From positions 1 to 64,000 of the forward strand of contig CAINOE010000017.1 in NCBI GenBank assembly GCA_903851415.1: a stretch of DNA of 64,000 nucleotides. The letters are read 5' to 3'. The notes beneath the pieces are model-generated. The model saw only the letters and a program-made list of their open reading frames with translations, had not been told where the DNA came from and searched no databases. Origin of the DNA: an uncultured Rhodopila sp. (GTDB lineage Bacteria > Pseudomonadota > Alphaproteobacteria > Acetobacterales > Acetobacteraceae). Positions 50,405 to 61,016 of the stretch are shown here, in pieces. Numbering within the stretch: the stretch's first letter is position 1; the number at the start of each line of letters is the position of its first letter. The translations under genes were made by a program, and so were the position numbers.

Positions 50405-51523
50405 TCAGGGCGATCCCACGGCGGGGGACCGCCGCGGGAACCCGCGCGGGAACGGACGGGCGAACCGGTCGCCGCGGAGGCGCCGGGTCTCCCCTGTCAC
50501 CGCGACGCTGAGCAGAGGCGACCGCCGCGCGATATGATACAGCACAATCGGCAGCGCCACGGAGGCGGCGAAAATCGGCGGAAACAAGACGGGGACGCCG
50601 GCGATCCCCGCCTTGACCAGGATCGTCCGGGTCGCAGCACCCGCGGCGACGTGCCACAGATAGATCGTGTAGGAGTAGGCCCCGACGGCCGCGAGCAGCC
50701 TGCTCCGCGGGAAACGCTGAAGCAGCAACACCACGCCGGACATGCCGGCCAGCGCGGCGGGAAGCTGCAACACGGTCACCGGAACCATCAGTCCGGCCAG
50801 ACCAAGCTGCTGGCAGGTCAGGACGATCGCGACGATGCCGAGCGCCATCCGGCCCGCCGGGCGATCGCGCAGCCAGGCGGGGTTCTCCCGCAGGATCATG
50901 CCGAACAGGAAATAGGGCGCGAGATAGAAGGCGCCGTCCAGGCTGAAGCAGCTCGTGATGGACCAGCCGGATTGATCCACCATGACGGCCGCCAGTCCGG
51001 CCAGCGCCAACGCCGCGCAACCGGGACGGAACGCCGCGTCGCAAACGGAAACCGCCGCGAACAGCAGGATCAACGCCTGCACATACCAAAGATGCCCGAA
51101 GCTGAACAGAAACGCGTGGAACGCGCCGATGGGCTCCGCCTCGGTCCGGGCCAGCAGGAACCACATGACGGCGGTCACGCAGACCAGCGGCACGCCCAGC
51201 CGCCGGGCCTTCTTCGCCCAGAACCGGCCGAATGCCGCCCGGCTGACGCGATTGCCGGCATACAGGTAGCCCGACAGGGCGGTGAACAGCGGCATGCGGA
51301 TGAATTCGATGCTCATCATCGCGTAGTGCCAGCCGGAACTCATCGGCAGGCGCAGGCCGTTGGTCGCCGAGTCGCCGACGACATGCAGCGCGACCACCAG
51401 CAGGCAGGCGAGGCCGCGGACGGAATCAAGGTTGGCGGGAACATCGTCCCCCCGCCGTCCGGATGCGCTATTCCCCCGCTCCGCCGCTGCGCGGCCTTCG
51501 ATCGCAGGTTGTAAAACAGCCAC
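50405..51523 (-). CDS. Acyltransferase family 3 (OafA/ExoZ-like) membrane protein
   Basis: 372 residues with about ten hydrophobic helices. The N-terminal LDSVRGLACLLVVALHVVGD holds the arginine and histidine expected in the first helix of acyltransferase-3 proteins; FRMPLF-type IRMPLFTALSGYLYAG and YSYTIYLWHVAAG follow. These enzymes O-acetylate surface polysaccharides or sugars across the membrane. GTG 51523 has GGAGGG ten bases upstream, and no ATG occurs before the conserved start. It converges with the Ig-repeat gene with one base between stop codons. Confidence 0.85.
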   Translation of the reverse strand: MAVLQPAIEGRAAAERGNSASGRRGDDVPANLDSVRGLACLLVVALHVVGDSATNGLRLPMSSGWHYAMMSIEFIRMPLFTALSGYLYAGNRVSRAAFGRFWAKKARRLGVPLVCVTAVMWFLLARTEAEPIGAFHAFLFSFGHLWYVQALILLFAAVSVCDAAFRPGCAALALAGLAAVMVDQSGWSITSCFSLDGAFYLAPYFLFGMILRENPAWLRDRPAGRMALGIVAIVLTCQQLGLAGLMVPVTVLQLPAALAGMSGVVLLLQRFPRSRLLAAVGAYSYTIYLWHVAAGAATRTILVKAGIAGVPVLFPPIFAASVALPIVLYHIARRSPLLSVAVTGETRRLRGDRFARPFPRGFPRRSPAVGSP

Positions 51524-51656
51524 GAGGCGTCTTCCCTCCGGTTGCGGATTTCTCCGCGCCGGGCGGGACCAACGCCTCGTTACTATGATGACGCCAGTCA
51601 ACCATCTGACGAACCCGTGACATGACAGGTCTTTGACAGGGATTGAAAGGCGGGCG

Positions 51657-54600
51657 CTATGCCTCGGCAGCCGCCCCGCGCAGCGACAGCCGCCGCAGCG
51701 TCCGGTCGATCCATTGCGCCGTGAGTTTCTCCTGCGTGCCGTTCTGCCCCAGCCGCTCATGCAACGCGGGGAAGTCTACCCGGTCCAGCGGCTGGTCCTG
51801 GTTGAAGCAGGAGAACACCACCGTCCGCTCCCCCGTCGCGGGATTGATCTGCGGCTGCAGGCACTGCGCGCAGACTTCCTTCATCATGCATTGCATGGGC
51901 GAGTTGATCGAGCCGATGGCGCTGTGGCAGGGCCGCAGATACGGCTCCAGCACACCGTGCCGGGCCTGGCCGACGGCCTGCATCATGCGGTCGGAGCCGA
52001 TGACGATCATATGCTCCGTGTCCCTGAACGGCACCGCCTGTTCACCGAGGGCGCCGGAGGCATAGGCCAGCATCGCCTGCACGATGTTGCCGACGAAGCT
52101 GCGATCCTGCGGGCGTTCCGGATTGGGGGCGAAACCCGGGGCCTCGTCGCAGCACCAGATGATGACGTCGGCCGCCTGCTCGATGTCGGGCACTTTGTAG
52201 CGGTCGCGCACCGCCTTGTAGCCGGCGAAATAGATCACTTTCGACCCGGCGGCGCGGGTGGCGGCGCCGATGGAGAACAGCACGGCATTGCCCAGCCCGC
52301 CGCCCACCAGCGTCACGGTCGTGTCGGGATGGATCTCCGTCGGCGTCCCCGTCGGCCCCATCAGGATCACCTGCTGTCCGGCCGGCAGCATGGCGCAGAG
52401 GTCGGAGCTGCCGCCCATCTCCAGCGCGATGACGCTGAGCAGCCCGGCTTCCTTGTCGGCGCGGGCGCCGGTCATCGCCAGGCCCTCCATGTTCAGCACG
52501 GTGCGGCCGATGCCGGACTCCTCGTCGCGCGCGGCGAGCACCTCGAAGTTCTGCAGCCGGTAGAACTGGCCGGGCCGGAACGCCCGCGCCGCGGCGGGGG
52601 CTCGGATCACCACCTCGATGATCGTCGGGGTGAGGCGATGCACCTCATGCACGGTGGCGATCAGGCTGTCGCGCGCGGCGGCGATGACATCGGCGCCGGA
52701 CGGTTGCGTCGCCGGCAGGGCGGCCAGAACCCGCGAAACGACCGGGTAGCCGCGCTTGGCCCCGCCCATCGCCTTGACCACGTTGCCGAAGAAGCTCGGG
52801 TGCAGATCGCCGAAGAAGCTGATGAAGCGGCCGTTTTCGGCGCGGTGCATCAGCACGGCGGCCGCGTCCGGCTTGCACAGGCCGCGCACCGGTTCGAGTT
52901 TCCCGCCGTTCTCGTCCACCGCCTGGAAGTAGCGGCCGTCCAGCCTGATGCGGTGGTCCTCGCGCGCCAGCACGGTGTTCGGCTGGGTGCCGGCGGCGAC
53001 CAGGATGGCGCGCGCCGGCAGCACGACTTCGGACCCGTCCGCCCGGGTCAGCCGCAGCGCCTTCGCGTGGCCGTAGCTGTCGGTGTCCACCGCGGCCGGG
53101 GTGAGACCTTCGGCGAAGACGACGGCCTCCTCCATCGCCTTGGCCACTTCCTCATGGTTCAGCGTGTAGGACGGGCTGTCCACCAGCCGGCGGCGATAGG
53201 CGATGGTCGCACCCCCCCAACTGACCAGCAAGGCGGCCAGGTTCGGCGCACGGCCCTCCCGGGCGGCGGCATCGCGTTCGGCGCGCAGCGCGGCGGCATG
53301 CGCCAGGAATTCGCCGGCGATCTCGGCTTCTTCGGGAGTCCAGCGGGCGCGCACCGCCGCCTCGCCCCGCTCCGCCGCCAGCACGTGATAGCGCGTAGCG
53401 AACTTCTCGACCTGGCGGATGTAGTAGGCGAGGCTCTCGGTGCCGGTGTCGATCGCCGTCAGGCCGCCCCCGATGACCACCACCGGCATGCGGATCTGCA
53501 GGTTGGCGATGGACGACGTCTTCGCGGCCCCGGTCAGTTGCAGCGCCATCAGGAAGTCCGAGGCCTGCCGCACGCCGCGCGCCAGCCCGTTCGGGATGTC
53601 CAGCACGGTGGGCTTGCCCGCACCCATGCACAGCGCGATGTGGTCAAAGCCCATCTCCCAGGCATCGTCGATCGACAGGGTGGCGCCGCCGCCGAAGCGC
53701 ACGCCGCCGAAATGCGCGAACTCCGCCCGCCGCTCCAGCAGCAGGCGGACAAGTTTGAGATAATTCTTGTTCCAGCGCACGGTGATGCCGTACTCGGCGA
53801 CGCCACCGAACCCGGCCATCACCCGATCGTCCAGGTTCTCGAACAGGGTTTCGACGTCACGCACCGGGGCGGACACGTCGATCGTCAGAGGCTCGATCTT
53901 CAGCCCGTCGATCGCGACGATGCTGTGGCCGTCGTTCATCAGGTGATGCGCCAGGGTGAAGCCGGCCGGCCCCAGCCCGACGATCAGCACCTTGCGGCCA
54001 CTGTCCGGCCGGGGCAGCGGGCGGCGGATGTCCAGCGGGTTCCAGCGCGTCAGCAGGGCGTAGATCTCGAAGCCCCAGGGCAGCGCCAGCACGTCCTTCA
54101 GGATCGAGGTCTCGGCCTGCGGAATATCGACCGCCTCCTGCTTCTGGTAGATGCAGGCCTTCATGCAGTCGTTGCAGATGCGGTGGCCGGTCGCCGCCAT
54201 CATCGGGTTGTCGATGGCGATCGTCGCGAAGGCGCCGAGCACGCTCCCCTGAGCGCGCAGCGTGTGCATCTCGGAGATTTTCTCGTCCAGCGGACAGCCG
54301 GCCAGGGTCACGCCGAACGGAGACTTCTGGTACGCGCCGGTCTTGCGGTCCTTCAGCCCGCGCGAGCACGAATCCTTCCCCTGGGTGTGGCACCAGATGC
54401 AGTAGTTTACCTGGTCCAGCGCCTGCTGGGTGTTCATGCCCTGGTCCGTCAGCGCGAACCCGTCGCGGTGCCGCCAGTCATGCTCCGGCAGGCGCAGCAT
54501 CGTCACGCCGTCCCGCTCGATCGTCTGGATGGGCACCAGGCGCTGCGGATCGACGCGCTGCGGCACCCGGAACAGCGTGCCGCCGCGGTGGAACGCCTGC

Positions 54601-55115
54601 CCCTCCGGCGTCAGCGTCGCCCAGGCCGCATAGCGCAACGCCACGTCCAGCGCCTCGGGGTCCGCTTCCCACTGCGCGACATGGCTGGCAAACGCCGTCT
54701 CGGTCAGCGTCTCGCCCATCCGCGCTTCCAGCGCCGCGCGCAGCGCCGCGCCGTCGAAACCGGACGGTTCGGCGTATTTCTTCACCGCCTGGCGCTGCAC
54801 GAACAGCCGCTTGCAGGCGTGCACCGGGTCGAGACGGGCGGTTTCCCGCGCCAGCGCCCCGGTTTCCGCGGCGATGCCGAACAGTTCCGAGACGAACGCA
54901 TCGAGATGCGGCCCGAGCGCGACCACAAGGTCCGACTCGCGGGTGGCGGCGGCATCAGGCGCGGCGCGGGCGGCCAGCAGGCGCTCATGCAGCTCCGGTT
55001 GCTGCCCGGCCAGTTCGTCCAGGAAGCGGCGGTCGAGGCGGATCAGCCCGCCGCGCGTGGCGATGTCGGCGAAAGTGAATCCGAAACCAAGCCGGGGAGC
55101 GTCAATGAGCGTCAC
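51657..55115 (-). CDS. GltD-like/PyrK-like multidomain iron-sulfur flavoprotein
   Basis: About 1152 residues. After a unique 220-residue head, cysteines at about 239, 242, 250, 274, 314, 317 and 321 form ferredoxin-like patterns (CIWCHTQGKDSC, CNDCMKAC). A GltD-type FAD/NAD(P) module runs from about 375 (VLIVGLGPAGFTLAH; MGAGKPTVLDIP; VVVIGGGLTAIDTG). The C-terminal part from about 810 is a ferredoxin-reductase/PyrK-like unit (FRPGQFYRLQNF, LVGGGLGNAVLFSIG) ending in a 2Fe-2S pattern C-x5-C-x2-C-x17-C. It probably passes electrons between NAD(P)H and an unknown acceptor. GTG 55115 is the inferred start without a good ribosome site. No dehydrogenase partner is adjacent. Confidence 0.85.
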   Translation of the reverse strand: MTLIDAPRLGFGFTFADIATRGGLIRLDRRFLDELAGQQPELHERLLAARAAPDAAATRESDLVVALGPHLDAFVSELFGIAAETGALARETARLDPVHACKRLFVQRQAVKKYAEPSGFDGAALRAALEARMGETLTETAFASHVAQWEADPEALDVALRYAAWATLTPEGQAFHRGGTLFRVPQRVDPQRLVPIQTIERDGVTMLRLPEHDWRHRDGFALTDQGMNTQQALDQVNYCIWCHTQGKDSCSRGLKDRKTGAYQKSPFGVTLAGCPLDEKISEMHTLRAQGSVLGAFATIAIDNPMMAATGHRICNDCMKACIYQKQEAVDIPQAETSILKDVLALPWGFEIYALLTRWNPLDIRRPLPRPDSGRKVLIVGLGPAGFTLAHHLMNDGHSIVAIDGLKIEPLTIDVSAPVRDVETLFENLDDRVMAGFGGVAEYGITVRWNKNYLKLVRLLLERRAEFAHFGGVRFGGGATLSIDDAWEMGFDHIALCMGAGKPTVLDIPNGLARGVRQASDFLMALQLTGAAKTSSIANLQIRMPVVVIGGGLTAIDTGTESLAYYIRQVEKFATRYHVLAAERGEAAVRARWTPEEAEIAGEFLAHAAALRAERDAAAREGRAPNLAALLVSWGGATIAYRRRLVDSPSYTLNHEEVAKAMEEAVVFAEGLTPAAVDTDSYGHAKALRLTRADGSEVVLPARAILVAAGTQPNTVLAREDHRIRLDGRYFQAVDENGGKLEPVRGLCKPDAAAVLMHRAENGRFISFFGDLHPSFFGNVVKAMGGAKRGYPVVSRVLAALPATQPSGADVIAAARDSLIATVHEVHRLTPTIIEVVIRAPAAARAFRPGQFYRLQNFEVLAARDEESGIGRTVLNMEGLAMTGARADKEAGLLSVIALEMGGSSDLCAMLPAGQQVILMGPTGTPTEIHPDTTVTLVGGGLGNAVLFSIGAATRAAGSKVIYFAGYKAVRDRYKVPDIEQAADVIIWCCDEAPGFAPNPERPQDRSFVGNIVQAMLAYASGALGEQAVPFRDTEHMIVIGSDRMMQAVGQARHGVLEPYLRPCHSAIGSINSPMQCMMKEVCAQCLQPQINPATGERTVVFSCFNQDQPLDRVDFPALHERLGQNGTQEKLTAQWIDRTLRRLSLRGAAAEA

Positions 55116-55292
55116 GGAACCAGACCATCTTCCAAGCAATAGGACGAAAAAATCATCACCTGCCGATGCGATGGCAGGCATCCGAAGCGGCCAGCCGATG
55201 CCACAGGCGGCCCTGTCAAGCAACCTTGATCTCGACGTCCCTGCTTTGTTCGATGGCCGAGCGGAGCTTGGAGCCACCTCATCCACCCCGAT

Positions 55293-55376
55293 TCGTCATG
55301 CCGACGCAGGTCGGCATCCATGCCTTTTGCTTGTGCAAACAAAGGCGTGGATGGCGGCCCTGCGGCCGCCATGACG
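55293..55376. repeat. REP-type palindromic element
   Basis: Nested stems, TCGTCATG...CATGACG outside and CATCCATGCCTTT...AAAGGCGTGGATG inside, around GCTTGTGCAAAC. It is closely related to 10123-10207, sharing CGTGGATGGCG and the CAAG/CTTG loop. It fills most of the 308-bp gap between the histidine kinase stop and the flavoprotein start. Confidence 0.7.
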
Positions 55377-55423
55377 GGGGAGGCCGTGCCGGCGCACAAG
55401 CGTATCGGCGCACACGCCGGCGC

Positions 55424-57802
<2,379 letters not shown>

Positions 57803-58160
57803 TCTGGCTTCCTCATGACTCTGGCCCGGCTGCGTGGCGTGGCCGGCGGGCCTGCCAGCCCGCGGAGCGCGATGGCATGGTTCGGGCGCGGCATGGCCGA
57901 CTATATCATCCCTTGCAAGGGCAATCTTATATCGAAACTATATATGCATCCAAACTGTTATTCAATGATTTATTTTTTGTACCTTCTTCTGGCCTCAGTG
58001 CCGGCTGAATGACCCAAAACGGAGAAGTCACCACTTTATCGGTGTCTGTCGCCGTTTTATGGATTGCGGTGGCCGCGGCGGGACTGCCGATCGCCGCGTG
58101 TCAAAAACAGCGCCGGGCGGACGATCAAGAGACTCGACTCGGCTGTGCATCCGCGCCTAT
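57803..58160. other. AT-rich promoter region between the kinase and imuA
   Basis: No gene is evident. The section 57915-58000 is strongly AT-rich for this genome, with TTATATCG, TATATATGC and a T-rich TTTATTTTTTG. It is placed to drive the kinase leftward and imuA rightward. A TTGCAA-17 bp-AACTAT arrangement near 57914 could be a promoter, by eye only. Confidence 0.4.
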
Positions 58161-58175
58161 GTTCCTGCTATGTTC
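58161..58175 (+). promoter_or_regulatory. LexA-type SOS box overlapping the imuA start
   Basis: GTTC-CTGCTAT-GTTC matches the GTTC-N7-GTTC direct repeat known as the alphaproteobacterial LexA operator. The second GTTC overlaps the ATG at 58170-58172. Binding there would block transcription or initiation of imuA-imuB until DNA damage. The match is exact in both half-sites. Confidence 0.75.
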
Positions 58176-59024
58176 ACTTCTCTCGCCATCCCCGAAAAGC
58201 CCTCCGGACCGGTTGCCCCGTTGGCTGCCCCGTTGGCCCCATCGGCGGCCCCATCGGCGGCCCCATCGGCGGCCCCATCGGCGGCCATTGCCGAACTGCG
58301 GGAGCGCATTGCCCGGATCGAGCGCAGCCATGTCCGCGGCGCGCCGGCGAAGTCGCTTTCCCTGGGCATCCCGGCGATCGATCAGGCCCTGCCGGGCGGC
58401 GGCATCAGTCTTTCAGCCCTGCATGAGGCCGCCTCGGTCGGCCCCGACACGGAACACGCCGCCGCCGCGACCCTGTTCGTCGCCGGCCTGCTCGCCCGCC
58501 TCGATGGCCCCGTGCTGTGGGTGCTGCGGCAAGCCGATTTGTTCGCCCCGGGGCTGGCCGGGGCAGGGCTGCGGCCGGACCGGGTGATCTTTGCCGAAGC
58601 CGGCAAAACCGTGCTGGCGGTGATGGAGGAAGGCCTGCGCCATCCCGGCCTGTGCGCCGTGGTGGGCGAACTGAGCGGCAAGCTCAGCCTGGTCGCCTCC
58701 CGCCGGCTGCAGCTCGCCGCCGAACAGGCCGGGGTGCTGGCGATCCTGCTGCGCCGCAGCAACGGCTTCGACGACCCGGTGCTGAATGAGCCGACAGCCG
58801 CCTCCACACGCTGGCGGATCGCCGCCCTGCCGTCGCCGCCCGCCCTGCCGCACGCCCCGGATACCCCGGGTCTGGGACGCGCCCGCTGGCGCCTGGACCT
58901 GACCCGATGCCGCGGCGGCGAACCCGGTTCCTGGATAACGGAGGCATGCGATGCGACGGGTCGTCTCGGTCTGGTTCCCGGCATTGCCGATCGACAGGAT
59001 CCGGCGCGGCTGCGGGTCGCGTAA
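58170..59024 (+). CDS. imuA: ImuA, RecA/SulA-like mutasome protein
   Basis: 284 residues. After an alanine/proline/serine repeat tract, LSLGIPAIDQALPGGGIS marks the RecA-like core of ImuA; GPVLWVLRQADLFAPG and RLQLAAEQAGVLAILLRR follow. ImuA works with ImuB and DnaE2 in SOS-induced mutagenic translesion synthesis. It overlaps imuB by 74 bp. Its stop codon lies at the left edge of the palindromic element inside imuB, so the element may have set the current C-terminus. A LexA-type box overlaps ATG 58170. Confidence 0.9.
   Translation: MFTSLAIPEKPSGPVAPLAAPLAPSAAPSAAPSAAPSAAIAELRERIARIERSHVRGAPAKSLSLGIPAIDQALPGGGISLSALHEAASVGPDTEHAAAATLFVAGLLARLDGPVLWVLRQADLFAPGLAGAGLRPDRVIFAEAGKTVLAVMEEGLRHPGLCAVVGELSGKLSLVASRRLQLAAEQAGVLAILLRRSNGFDDPVLNEPTAASTRWRIAALPSPPALPHAPDTPGLGRARWRLDLTRCRGGEPGSWITEACDATGRLGLVPGIADRQDPARLRVA
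58237..58284 (+). repeat. Four perfect 12-bp tandem units in imuA
   Basis: GCCCCATCGGCG is repeated exactly at 58237, 58249, 58261 and 58273, with degenerate units from 58216. In frame it encodes an Ala-Pro-Ser-Ala-type tract near residue 25-40, an unstructured linker ahead of the RecA-like core. Multiples of three keep the frame, so slippage would change only tract length. Confidence 0.85.
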
Positions 59025-60621
59025 GGAAAGGGAAGGCCAGGGCGCTGCCCTGGACCCGCAAAGGGCCGGCGGCCCTTTGATCCCATTAATTTTAGGGGGT
59101 GTGGGGGAGAGGGGGGCGACCGAGGCGTTGCAACCGTCTCAGTCGCCCCCCTCTCCCCCACACCCCTTAAGTCATGGTTCCAAGGGCCGCTGCCCTTGGC
59201 GGGGTTCGGGGCAGCGCCCCGACCTTCCTTCTCCTATCGTCACCGCCGCCGCCCGGATACTGACGGCCGCCGATGCCCCGGGAATCAGGCCCGGGATGAA
59301 GCTGGCGCAGGCGCAGGCTTTGGTGCCCGGGCTGGTGGTTTACGATGCGGACCCGGAGGGGGATGCGGCGGAGCTGCTGAGGTTGGCGGAGTGGTGCCTG
59401 CGGTATGCGCCGCTGGCGGCCGTGGATGCTCCGGACGGTCTGTGGATCGACGTTTCCGGCAGCGCGCATCTGCATGGCGGGGAGGCCCGGCTGCTGCGGG
59501 ATTTGGAGCGGCGGCTGGCGGAGCAGGGTTTGCGGGCGAGGGCGGCAGTGGCCGATACGCCGGCGGTTGCGCACGCGGTGGCGCGGTTTGCCGACGGGGG
59601 CGTGGTGCCGCCGGGGGCTTCGATGCCGGCGGATCTGCCGCTGGAGGCGTTGCGGCTGCCGGTGGAGGTTGCCGCCGATTTGCGGCTGATGGGGTTCGAC
59701 CGGATCGGCCCTCTGGCGGCGGCGGCGCGTGCGCCTCTGGTGCGGCGCTACGGGACGCTGCTGGCGCTGCGGCTGGACCAGGCGGCGGGGCGGGTGTTCG
59801 AGCCGATAGAGCCGGTGGTGCCGGCGGCGCTGGTGCAGGCAAGGCTGGGGTTCGTCGAGCCGCTGATGACGGCGGAGGCGTTTTCCGTCGTCATCGCCCG
59901 GCTGGTTGCCTCGGTCTGCGGCGACCTGGAGCGGGCCGGGCAGGGTGCGCGGCGGCTGGATTTGCTGTTCGAGCGGGTGGACGGCAGCGCGCAGGCGATT
60001 CGCATCGGCACGGCGCGGCCGGTGCGCGATGCGCGGCATCTGGGGCGCATGCTGGATGAGCGGCTGGAGCGGGTGGATCCCGGCCCGGGGGTGGAGGCGA
60101 TGCGGCTGGTGGTCGCCGTTGCCGAACCTTTGGCGTTGGTCCAGTCCGCATCTTCCCTGGTCGCGCCGTCCACCCCCGATATCGCGCCCTTGGTCGATCG
60201 CCTGGCCAACCGGCTGGGGGAGGCGGCGGTGTACCGGATCGCCCCGGTGGAGAGTTATGTGCCGGAGCGTTCGCTGCGCCGGGTGCCCGCCATGACGGCG
60301 GTGAAAGGCGGCTGGCCGGAGGATCTGCCGCGGCCGGTGCGGCTGCTGGATCCGCCGCAGCCGGTGGAGGCGATGGCGCTGTTGCCGGATGACCCTCCGG
60401 TGGCGTTCACCTGGCGGCGGGTGCGCCACCGGGTGCGCCGTGCGGACGGGCCGGAGCGGATCGCCGGGGAGTGGTGGAAGCGCGACCGGGAATGGTCCGC
60501 GGTGCGCGATTACTTCCGGGTGGAGGATGAGGACGGCCGCCGGTTCTGGCTGTTCCGTCGAGGCAATGGCCGCGATGCGGAAACCGGCGACATGCGCTGG
60601 TTCCTGCACGGGTTTTTCTGA
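58951..60621 (+). CDS. imuB: ImuB, Y-family polymerase homologue with in-frame palindromic insertion
   Basis: 556 residues. The N-terminus SVWFPALPIDRIRRG and the segment after about residue 94 (RILTAADAPGIRPGMKLAQAQAL) are normal ImuB; RLDLLFERVDG and FRVEDEDGRRFWLFRRG close the protein. Residues about 24-93 are instead encoded by a palindromic repeat and rich in G, P, R and S. The usual catalytic carboxylates of Y-family polymerases are not evident, as expected for ImuB, which acts as an adaptor joining DnaE2, ImuA and the beta clamp. No stop interrupts the insertion. dnaE2 is not in the window. Confidence 0.9.
   Translation: MRRVVSVWFPALPIDRIRRGCGSRKEREGQGAALDPQRAGGPLIPLILGGVGERGATEALQPSQSPPSPPHPLSHGSKGRCPWRGSGQRPDLPSPIVTAAARILTAADAPGIRPGMKLAQAQALVPGLVVYDADPEGDAAELLRLAEWCLRYAPLAAVDAPDGLWIDVSGSAHLHGGEARLLRDLERRLAEQGLRARAAVADTPAVAHAVARFADGGVVPPGASMPADLPLEALRLPVEVAADLRLMGFDRIGPLAAAARAPLVRRYGTLLALRLDQAAGRVFEPIEPVVPAALVQARLGFVEPLMTAEAFSVVIARLVASVCGDLERAGQGARRLDLLFERVDGSAQAIRIGTARPVRDARHLGRMLDERLERVDPGPGVEAMRLVVAVAEPLALVQSASSLVAPSTPDIAPLVDRLANRLGEAAVYRIAPVESYVPERSLRRVPAMTAVKGGWPEDLPRPVRLLDPPQPVEAMALLPDDPPVAFTWRRVRHRVRRADGPERIAGEWWKRDREWSAVRDYFRVEDEDGRRFWLFRRGNGRDAETGDMRWFLHGFF
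59023..59234. repeat. Palindromic element of about 210 bp inserted in frame in imuB
   Basis: The inner arms, 59096-59120 and 59142-59166, are a perfect 25-bp inverted repeat around a 21-bp loop. Outer arms, about 59027-59080 and 59178-59232, pair imperfectly through GGGCGCTGCCC/GGGGCAGCGCCCC and GCGGCCCTT/AAGGGCCGC segments. Translated in the imuB frame it is open throughout. No second copy was found in the window. Confidence 0.85.
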
Positions 60622-60632
60622 TCGGGTGACAC

Positions 60633-60857
60633 ATGAGCCAAGATGAAGGATTGCGCCCGGCGACGGCGGAGGAGATCGCCGACAGCCTGGCGTTCGCCCT
60701 GCGGTATGAGGGCCGCAAGCGGGTCGCCCATGCCGACGACATCATGGCCCGGATCACAGCCGATCGGCTGGTGCGGCATTTGCGGGGATCGGGGTTCGTG
60801 GTGATGCGGGCGCCGCCGAACCGGGCGCCGACGGACAAGCCGGGGGAGGGGGAGTAA
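60633..60857 (+). CDS. Small conserved protein downstream of imuB
   Basis: 74 residues. LRPATAEEIADSLAFALRYEGRKR, ARITADRLVRHL and GFVVMRAPP make a compact helical protein with a basic middle. I recognise the pattern as a short alphaproteobacterial family but know no function. It starts 11 bp after imuB, so it may be SOS co-induced, which hints at but does not prove a repair link. Confidence 0.7.
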   Translation: MSQDEGLRPATAEEIADSLAFALRYEGRKRVAHADDIMARITADRLVRHLRGSGFVVMRAPPNRAPTDKPGEGE

Positions 60858-60901
60858 GGGTTTTTCGTATCGTCATGGTCGATCGTCATGGCGATGGTGC
60901 A

Positions 60902-60982
60902 TCGTCATGGCTCGGCTTGTCCGGGCCACCTATACCAGCACCCTGCCGCGACAGGTGGCCCGGACAGGCCGGGCCATGACGA
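60902..60982. repeat. Core copy of the MITE-like palindrome
   Basis: It has the same loop (ending CACCCTGCCGCG) and stem (TGTCCGGGCCACC with its inverse) as 28320-28486 but lacks the 24-bp terminal repeats. The right stem has one change (CGGACAGG). It lies between the small gene and the convergent CoA-transferase, where it could end transcription from both sides. Confidence 0.75.
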
Positions 60983-61016
60983 TGAGGGAACGACGCCAAC
61001 GTCCAGGCGCTGTGCA

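Noticed and set aside
51633..55142. 1169-codon plus-strand open frame
   Set aside because: It is opposite the iron-sulfur flavoprotein, whose cofactor motifs are all on the minus strand; the plus frame has no recognisable motif.
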